A stretch of DNA of 18,096 nucleotides from Campylobacteraceae bacterium (lineage in GTDB: Bacteria > Campylobacterota > Campylobacteria > Campylobacterales > Sulfurovaceae): assembly GCA_026985655.1 (NCBI GenBank), contig JALSQB010000025.1, positions 1-18,096 of the forward strand, given 5' to 3'. Each line of letters opens with the position of its first letter. Within the stretch, counting starts at the first letter, position 1. Below the pieces are notes generated by a model. The model was given only the letters and a program-made list of their open reading frames with translations, had not been told where the DNA came from and did not search any database. Of this stretch, positions 12,789 through 18,096 are shown piece after piece. A program made the translations under genes and the position numbers.

Positions 12789-14909
12789 ATGAGCCTATTT
12801 GGAAATGATAACAACAATGAATTTAACACCGATACGATAGATGAAGAGATTATAGATGCAAATGTAGCAGAACGCATTACCTTTTGGATACTTAAAATCA
12901 TCATTGAGATGGGTGGGCATAAACGCTTTATCGACTCTGACAATGACTTTGAGCATGAAGATATGGCCGTTTTTTTAGGTTTAGAGAAGTATGTGGAGTT
13001 TGATTATGATGACTTTAACCGAGTTGAACCACTTTTACTGCTCAAAAAACGCCTTAAAGCACTTAGAAAAAAAGCCCCTTTCTCTTCGTCTGACCTATTA
13101 CGAAAAAACATTGAAAAGCTTTCAGAACTCATTCTCCTCACACCTTATGAGAAACAACTTTTAGAGTTTGTTATTTTACTTAAACAGTATGATATGCTAG
13201 ACAACGCTTTAGGAATGCTTGGAGGTAGTCTTAGTACCTCTCGTGCTAAACGTATTTTAAATGTACTCTTAGAGATTCCCATTGAGCAGATAAATGAGAT
13301 ATTTTCCCCTCATTCTACTTTCAGCCGTTCGGCTCTGCTTACCTTGGATTCAGAAGACGACTACTCTTTAGGCTCAAAGCTTAGTCTCATAAACCATGAG
13401 TTTGCTGACAATATGTTAAACCTTGATGAAGACATCACCGAGATGATAAAAGACTCCGTACGCCTTTCAGATAAAGGTTCATTGGAGATTAAAGATTACT
13501 CCTACATCAAAAGTGACTTAGAGATTTTAATGCCCTTTTTACATCAAGCTTTAGAGAACAAACAAAAAGGGGTAAATATCTTACTCTATGGTTTGCCTGG
13601 AACAGGAAAAACAGAGCTGTCTAAAACCATTGCCGATGTGTTGGGAATGAAACTCTATGAAATCTCTTATGCTGACAGTGATGGCGACCCAATAGAGGGT
13701 GAAGCACGGCTTAGACTTTACAAAACAGCCCAAGCCCTCTTCTTTAATAACCGAACACTGCTGATGTATGATGAAGCTGAAGATGTTTTTGAGAGTTATG
13801 AGGGTGGTTTTTTTATGATGCCCAAACAACAAAGCGACAAAGCGTGGATAAACAAAGTTTTAGAGACCAACAATGTGCCAACCATTTGGATTACCAACAA
13901 CATTGGAAGCATTGACAATGCAATTATACGCCGTTTTGACATGAGCATTGAGTTGCCTATTCCCTCTAAGAGCCAACGTAAAGAGATTATTAAAAAGTAC
14001 TCTAACAACATTTTAAATGAAGATGAGATTGAACTCCTTTGTGAACACGAAAGTATTGCTCCTGCACTCATCTCTTCTGCTGTCAAAGTGGCTGAACATT
14101 TGCCTCAAGAACAAAAAAGTAAAGCCTTTATGAAACTGCTTAACAATACGCTTAAAGCCCAAGGTTATGAGGAAATTAATCCAAATAAATCAGCTGACTT
14201 ACCGAAAAATTACAGTTTAGAATTTGTCAATACAAACAGTAAGCTTGAAGAGCTTGTGGAGGGAATTGTGGAACATAAATCGGCACGTATTTGTCTTTAT
14301 GGGGCTTCAGGTACAGGAAAAAGTGCCTTTGCCAAACACCTAGCCAAAATGTTGGACAAACCCTTTGTCATTAAGTCTGGTTCATCACTCATAAGTAAAT
14401 GGGTAGGGGAAACGGAGAAAAATATTGCCAATGCTTTTAGAGAAGCTATGGAAGAAGAAGCTGTACTCATTTTTGATGAGGTCGATGGTTTTTTAGCCGA
14501 GCGTGGTCAAGCCAAAGTTAATTGGGAAGTAACCCAAGTAAACGAAATGTTAGTTCAGATGGAGAAGTTTGATGGCATCTTTGTGGCAACTACTAACCTC
14601 ATCGACCACCTTGACCAAGCCAGTTTGCGTCGTTTTGATTTGAAAATGGAGTTTAAAACTTTAACAGCGATGCAGTTGGAAAAAATATTTATCTCTTACA
14701 CCAAAGAGCTAAATATAGATGAACCGACAGAATCTGAACGCCAGCAGATACGTTCGTTTAAAAAGCTCACTCCTGGGGATTTTGCTACCATTTCACGTCA
14801 AAGTAAATTTAAAAAGATTGCTTCAGCTTCTGAGTTTATTGAACGTCTTAAAGAGGAGATAAAGCTTAAAAAAGAGCAAAATGGTAGTACGATGGGGTTT
14901 ATTAATTAA
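12789..14909 (+). CDS. Tandem AAA+ ATPase (two AAA modules), function unknown
   Basis: This 706-aa cytoplasmic protein has an acidic N-terminal domain (about 1-220, no family recognised) and two AAA+ modules. Module 1 has Walker A GLPGTGKT (268-275), Walker B LLMYDEAE (D328, E329), a sensor-1 region WITNN and an arginine-finger pair R381/R382 in IIRRFD. Module 2 has Walker A GASGTGKS (505-512), pore-loop sequence SKWVGE (536-541), Walker B LIFDEVDG (D563, E564), sensor 1 ATTN and R614/R615 in LRRFD. Both modules keep all catalytic residues. SKWVGE closely resembles the pore loop of classic AAA unfoldases such as katanin and Vps4, so substrate threading is inferred. There is no protease or FtsH zinc motif. 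A perfect AGGAGGT lies five bases before the ATG. The stop overlaps the convergent membrane-protein gene by 8 bases. Confidence 0.88.
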   Translation: MSLFGNDNNNEFNTDTIDEEIIDANVAERITFWILKIIIEMGGHKRFIDSDNDFEHEDMAVFLGLEKYVEFDYDDFNRVEPLLLLKKRLKALRKKAPFSSSDLLRKNIEKLSELILLTPYEKQLLEFVILLKQYDMLDNALGMLGGSLSTSRAKRILNVLLEIPIEQINEIFSPHSTFSRSALLTLDSEDDYSLGSKLSLINHEFADNMLNLDEDITEMIKDSVRLSDKGSLEIKDYSYIKSDLEILMPFLHQALENKQKGVNILLYGLPGTGKTELSKTIADVLGMKLYEISYADSDGDPIEGEARLRLYKTAQALFFNNRTLLMYDEAEDVFESYEGGFFMMPKQQSDKAWINKVLETNNVPTIWITNNIGSIDNAIIRRFDMSIELPIPSKSQRKEIIKKYSNNILNEDEIELLCEHESIAPALISSAVKVAEHLPQEQKSKAFMKLLNNTLKAQGYEEINPNKSADLPKNYSLEFVNTNSKLEELVEGIVEHKSARICLYGASGTGKSAFAKHLAKMLDKPFVIKSGSSLISKWVGETEKNIANAFREAMEEEAVLIFDEVDGFLAERGQAKVNWEVTQVNEMLVQMEKFDGIFVATTNLIDHLDQASLRRFDLKMEFKTLTAMQLEKIFISYTKELNIDEPTESERQQIRSFKKLTPGDFATISRQSKFKKIASASEFIERLKEEIKLKKEQNGSTMGFIN

Positions 14910-15537
14910 ACTCTTTGTGCCAAAAACGATGCCAGCTATCGCCCCAATAAGCGTAAATGATTATCCAAGCAAGATAAACAAAAAAGCCTAGTATGGGTAG
15001 ATAGTAGCCAAAAAATGCCAAAAATGCTTCATAACTCCCCCAATGACTTAGTTCAGTAGCTGACCAATAAGCGACAAGTGAACCATAGATGGGGATTAAC
15101 GTAGCAATCAATGAGCCAATCGTAGAGACGATGCCATTCCATTCGTACTTTTGAGTGTACCAATCATAGATATAAAAAGTCTGTACAAAGGTCATAATAG
15201 CAGACAAAATAAGATTGAAACCAATGAGGCTATTAATCCATTGAGGTGTTCTATCAAGTTCTAAATCATTTAGTTCACACTTATCCCAATCACCATTGAT
15301 AGATTTGTAGAGTTCATACTCTATTTCATCTTCATCAAACTCTTCAGCCAATGCTTCAAAGTCTGGCATATTTTTTTCCATGCCCACTTCTAAAATAATA
15401 CGTTCATTGTTAATGATTTTTTGAGCAATGGAAGCTGTTTTATAATCATCGTTAATCACAAAACGTTGTAGATGTTGGGCAATAGATTTTACATCATCGT
15501 ATTCATCTATGGAAAATCTTATGGCTATTTTTTTCAT
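14902..15537 (-). CDS. Three-helix membrane protein of unknown function
   Basis: This 211-aa protein has a soluble acidic N-terminal half (1-100, rich in Asp/Glu, for example ALAEEFDEDEIEYE at 62-75) and three predicted membrane segments at about 102-124, 135-159 and 171-197. It ends in an aromatic/His-rich tail (WGDSWHRFWHKEFN). No family was recognised. Its 3' end overlaps the tandem AAA+ gene by 8 bases in the opposite direction, so the two could interfere transcriptionally. It has no ribosome-binding site. A mirror-image promoter shared with the pqiA-like gene appears to start its mRNA at the ATG. Confidence 0.8.
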   Translation of the reverse strand: MKKIAIRFSIDEYDDVKSIAQHLQRFVINDDYKTASIAQKIINNERIILEVGMEKNMPDFEALAEEFDEDEIEYELYKSINGDWDKCELNDLELDRTPQWINSLIGFNLILSAIMTFVQTFYIYDWYTQKYEWNGIVSTIGSLIATLIPIYGSLVAYWSATELSHWGSYEAFLAFFGYYLPILGFFVYLAWIIIYAYWGDSWHRFWHKEFN

Positions 15538-15589
15538 GACAAAAGCATAACATAAAAATTATTTAAATCTATGTTATAATAGATGCATG
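15535..15589. promoter_or_regulatory. Mirror-symmetric divergent promoter, apparently leaderless both ways
   Basis: Perfect 8-bp arms ATAACATA (15547-15554) and TATGTTAT (15570-15577) face each other around 15 bases. Each arm contributes an extended -10: plus strand TG-t-TATAAT (15572-15580), minus strand TG-t-TATGCT (15552-15544). Each is followed by exactly six bases and then the ATG (15587 plus, 15537 minus). The centre of the dyad and the midpoint of the two ATGs both fall at 15562. Neither gene has a Shine-Dalgarno sequence. The arms could also be a regulator site. Confidence 0.55.
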
Positions 15590-16222
15590 ATTAATGAAGA
15601 AGCGTTAGACAATCTTGTTATTTGTAAGAAGTGTCATACCCTACATAAAAAAGTAGCACTGCAAGCAAAAGAGAAAGCATTTTGTCAGGAGTGCAATGTG
15701 CTACTTTACCAAAATGACCCTCAGATGTTAGACAAAGCTTTGGCTTTGGTCATTACGGCAGGCATCTCTTTGTTTATTGCTTTTGAATTTAGCATTATGC
15801 GTATTGACATTCAAGGTTTAGAGCAAACACTTACTTTAAGTTCTTTTTTTAGCATTTTGGCTGAACATCAGCAGTATGTTATAGAGATTCTCTTTCTTTT
15901 TCTGTTGGTTCTTTTCCCTGTGGGCATACTTTTAGCAACCTTTGTACTTATTGTGTTTATGAAAGCTCAAAAAGGTGGCTACTTGACCAAGCGTCTGCTT
16001 ATTCTTTTAGCCCATCTTAAACCGTGGAATATGGTAGATATTTTTTTCATCTCGCTGTTGGTGGCGATGGTCAAATTGTTTGATGTGGCAAGCATTGAAT
16101 TGGGCATTGGTTTTATGGCATTGATTTTAACGCTTATTTTAGATGTTATTATTAGTAAAAATCTAGCGTTTGGTGAACTCTGGACGCTTCATACCCAAAT
16201 ATATGGTGTATCAGATGTCTAG
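15587..16222 (+). CDS. pqiA: PqiA-like inner-membrane protein (first)
   Basis: This 211-aa protein carries one PqiA domain: an N-terminal four-cysteine zinc-ribbon-like part (C13, C16, C33, C36) followed by about four membrane segments (roughly 51-69, 99-125, 147-165, 170-190). The family motif KPWNMVDIF (145-153) is the clearest signature. PqiA works with the MCE protein PqiB, which bridges inner and outer membranes in lipid transfer. E. coli PqiA is a single ~417-aa protein with two such domains; here they are two adjacent genes. The ATG sits six bases after an extended -10 without a Shine-Dalgarno sequence, suggesting a leaderless mRNA. It overlaps the second pqiA-like gene by 8 bases when that gene starts at 16215. 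Confidence 0.88.
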   Translation: MINEEALDNLVICKKCHTLHKKVALQAKEKAFCQECNVLLYQNDPQMLDKALALVITAGISLFIAFEFSIMRIDIQGLEQTLTLSSFFSILAEHQQYVIEILFLFLLVLFPVGILLATFVLIVFMKAQKGGYLTKRLLILLAHLKPWNMVDIFFISLLVAMVKLFDVASIELGIGFMALILTLILDVIISKNLAFGELWTLHTQIYGVSDV

Positions 16223-16835
16223 TGAACACTTAATACGCTGTCCTATTTGTGAAGCAGTTAATTATGAAAATCCTAAAATCCTTAAGTGTCGGCGTTGTCA
16301 TTGTGCCATCAATAAGCCATTAAAAGAGTCCTACCACAAGACCTTAGCCCTTTTAATTACGGCGATGATTTTGTACGTTCCTGCTAACCTTTATCCTATT
16401 TTAGTGAGCAAACAGTTTGGGGTTAATACGCAAAGTACTATTTTAGGAGGGATTATTCATCTTTGGGAGCTAGGCTCTTACCCTATTGCAATTATTATTC
16501 TTTTGGCTTCGGTGATTGTACCTCTTTTAAAGTTCTTACTATTGATTTACCTACTCATCGCTTCGCGTTATCAAACACGTTCAAGTTTTTTAGATAAACA
16601 TAAAATGTTTTACCTCACTGAAAGTATTGGGCCGTGGTCTATGGTTGATGTGTTTGTTGTGATGATACTCTCTGTCTTAATCCACTTTTCTGGGGTGACA
16701 ATTTACCCAGGCGTTGGAGCAACAGCTTTTGCATTGATGGTCTTTTTCACAATGCTTTCAGCCTTGAGTTTTGACACTCGACTTATTATAAATTACAACA
16801 AAGGACACAGTGCTTATGCCTGCAAAAAGATATAA
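16215..16835 (+). CDS. pqiA: PqiA-like inner-membrane protein (second)
   Basis: This is the second PqiA-domain protein, 206 aa. It repeats the layout of its neighbour: CPIC...CRRC cysteines at 9, 12, 25 and 28, then membrane segments (roughly 42-63, 90-116, 142-158, 167-187) and the motif GPWSMVDVF (139-147), the equivalent of KPWNMVDIF in the first. Longer in-frame starts exist (TTG 16170, GTG 16173, ATG 16203). ATG 16215 is chosen because the cysteine ribbon then starts near the N-terminus, as in the first copy. It overlaps the upstream gene by 8 bases and the pqiB-like gene by 20, so the three are tightly coupled. The pair together equals one E. coli PqiA. Confidence 0.87.
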   Translation: MSSEHLIRCPICEAVNYENPKILKCRRCHCAINKPLKESYHKTLALLITAMILYVPANLYPILVSKQFGVNTQSTILGGIIHLWELGSYPIAIIILLASVIVPLLKFLLLIYLLIASRYQTRSSFLDKHKMFYLTESIGPWSMVDVFVVMILSVLIHFSGVTIYPGVGATAFALMVFFTMLSALSFDTRLIINYNKGHSAYACKKI

Positions 16836-18096
16836 TTCTCCTAAAATAAAAAAATCAAAAGGAATAGAACTCTTTACTACCATCTGGATGATACCTTTTA
16901 TTGCTATGATTATGGCACTTTGGTTGGCGTTTCAATACTACTCTAAAGTAGGGCCTTTGGTTACCATAACATTTGAAAAAAATGCAGGACTTGTTGCCAA
17001 ACAGAGCCATGTAAAGTTGCGTAATGTCATTGTGGGTACGGTTGAAACGGTATCGCTCTCAGAAGAGGGAGATGGGGTTAGTGTTACGGTACGCATGAAC
17101 AAAGATGTCTCTGATTATCTTAATAAATCTGCTAAGTTTTGGATTGTTCACCCTGATGTCGATTCGAGTGGGGTGACAGGCTTAGACACCCTTTTGTCAG
17201 GTTCATACATTGAAGTAAAAGCACAAAAAAGTAGTAAAACAAAAACCTATTTTGTCGGCTTAGAAGAAGCTCCTGCTGAAGATGCAAAAGGAAAAACCTA
17301 CGTACTTAGCGCCCCCAAATCTTACCATTTACGAAAAAATGCAAATGTCTATTATCGTATGATAAAAGTAGGAAAAGTGCAACATGTAGGGCTTGCTCCC
17401 AATGGTAAAAGAGTTAATTTTATGATTTTTGTTTATGATAAATATACAAAGTATATTAATGAACATAGTCAATTTTATACCACTTCAACGGTGTCGGTCG
17501 ATCTCTCAAAAGGAAAACTTGATTTGAAAGTCGCTTCCTTGTCTCAAATTGCACGAGGGGGAATCTCCATCTATACGCCAACACAAAGTCTAAGACAAGA
17601 GAGCAATCTAAGTTTAGCCAAAAATCATCTTTTCCCTTTATATAAAAATCTCAATGAGATGAAAGCCAAACATCTAATGCGAGGAGAGAATGACAAAGTC
17701 TATAAATTTAGATTTCATGAAAGTATCTCTAAACTTGAAATTGGTTCACCTATTGAGTTTAAAAGTTTCCAAGTGGGCTATGTGATTGATATTTCGAGTC
17801 ACTTTAACAATAAAAGCAAAAAAATTGAATCAGTGGTTTATGCCATTATTCACACCAAAGGCTTTTCTGGTGAAAACAACTCAAAAGAGGGTGAGGAGAT
17901 ACTTACAAGCTTGGTTAATGGTGGATTAAAAGCACAACTCAATACAAAGTTACCTATTATTGGTTCTGAATATATTGAGCTTGTATTTAAGAAAAATAGT
18001 CATAACCACTTTGTTAAAGATGGAGATTTTTCACTCTTCCCTACCATTGAAAAAGTAAAATCATCTAATATTTTAAAAGAGGTAGAAGCCCTTGTG
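16816..18096 (+). CDS. pqiB: PqiB-type MCE protein, 5' part (runs off window)
   Basis: An open frame of 427 codons continues past the window end. One N-terminal membrane anchor (about 19-41, TTIWMIPFIAMIMALWLAF) is followed by three MCE/MlaD-type beta domains. The first is at about 46-136 (VTITFEKNAGLVAKQSHVKLR...VGTV, with the TGLDTLLSGSYIEV end motif). The second is at about 162-254 (YHLRKNANVYYRMIKVGKV). The third is at about 294-392 (SPIEFKSFQVGYV...PIIGSEYIEL). This is the PqiB layout: MCE rings that form a tunnel across the periplasm for lipids. E. coli PqiB is ~546 aa, so about 120 residues, likely a helical C-terminal needle, are missing here. AAGGA (16801-16805) lies ten bases before the ATG. 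The gene starts inside the preceding pqiA-like gene. Confidence 0.92.
   Translation, partial: MPAKRYNSPKIKKSKGIELFTTIWMIPFIAMIMALWLAFQYYSKVGPLVTITFEKNAGLVAKQSHVKLRNVIVGTVETVSLSEEGDGVSVTVRMNKDVSDYLNKSAKFWIVHPDVDSSGVTGLDTLLSGSYIEVKAQKSSKTKTYFVGLEEAPAEDAKGKTYVLSAPKSYHLRKNANVYYRMIKVGKVQHVGLAPNGKRVNFMIFVYDKYTKYINEHSQFYTTSTVSVDLSKGKLDLKVASLSQIARGGISIYTPTQSLRQESNLSLAKNHLFPLYKNLNEMKAKHLMRGENDKVYKFRFHESISKLEIGSPIEFKSFQVGYVIDISSHFNNKSKKIESVVYAIIHTKGFSGENNSKEGEEILTSLVNGGLKAQLNTKLPIIGSEYIELVFKKNSHNHFVKDGDFSLFPTIEKVKSSNILKEVEALV

Noticed and set aside
12789..14909. Tandem AAA+ protein as FtsH, ClpA or another AAA protease or Clp component
   Set aside because: No HEXXH zinc site, membrane anchor, Clp N-domain or protease-docking motif was seen; only the two ATPase modules are recognisable.
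1..18096. CRISPR array, tRNA, rRNA, integrase or insertion sequence
   Set aside because: Reading both strands showed no regularly spaced repeats, no cloverleaf-like segment, no rRNA-like sequence and no recombinase or transposase motifs.

Overview
The window is AT-rich DNA from a free-living bacterium, most likely a member of the Campylobacterota (Sulfurimonas/Sulfurovum-like). The basis is family recognition and codon/AT style: an OprD-like porin ahead of feoAB, small single-domain PqiA proteins, a short DksA/TraR-like zinc protein and a typical epsilonproteobacterial S15. The genus is inferred. No tRNA, rRNA, CRISPR array, transposase or integrase was recognised, and no stretch longer than 300 bases lacks a gene.

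Layout. 1-413: 3' end of an outer-membrane beta-barrel gene. 443-1893 (minus): an Rrf2-type regulator overlapping a DHH-family phosphoesterase, with a dyad upstream that may be its operator. 2050-2361: rpsO with a strong hairpin. 2449-6531: a compact iron-uptake operon behind two near-consensus Fur boxes: OprD-like porin, feoA, feoB, a 64-aa membrane protein and a DksA/TraR-like zinc-finger protein. 6581-8278: a two-gene module with its own promoter, an ABC-type (OLD/RecF-like) ATPase translationally coupled to a TOPRIM-like (DUF3226-type) protein. It resembles split ATPase-TOPRIM anti-phage systems, and part of it is much more AT-rich than its neighbours. 8309-10864: pepN (aminopeptidase N).

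10831-11972: a type II toxin-antitoxin pair (DUF3368 PIN toxin; antitoxin combining Phd-like and UPF0175-like parts) lying between two 34-bp direct repeats that match at 33 of 34 positions. The first repeat is the last 34 bp of pepN. The TA segment therefore looks inserted at the pepN 3' end with duplication of that end. 11994-12329 (minus): YjdM/PhnA-type zinc-ribbon protein. 12367-14909: a small zinc-motif protein, then a large tandem AAA+ ATPase. 14902-15537 (minus): a membrane protein of unknown function. 15587-18096: pqiA-like, pqiA-like and pqiB (truncated by the window edge), predicted to form an MCE-type envelope lipid-transfer system.

The main points for follow-up are the ATPase-TOPRIM pair, the repeat-flanked TA module on the other side of pepN (two defence-like modules bracket one housekeeping gene), the Fur-controlled operon that carries a DksA-like regulator, the tandem AAA+ protein with a katanin/Vps4-like pore loop, and an exactly mirror-symmetric divergent promoter at 15535-15589 that appears to give leaderless mRNAs in both directions.
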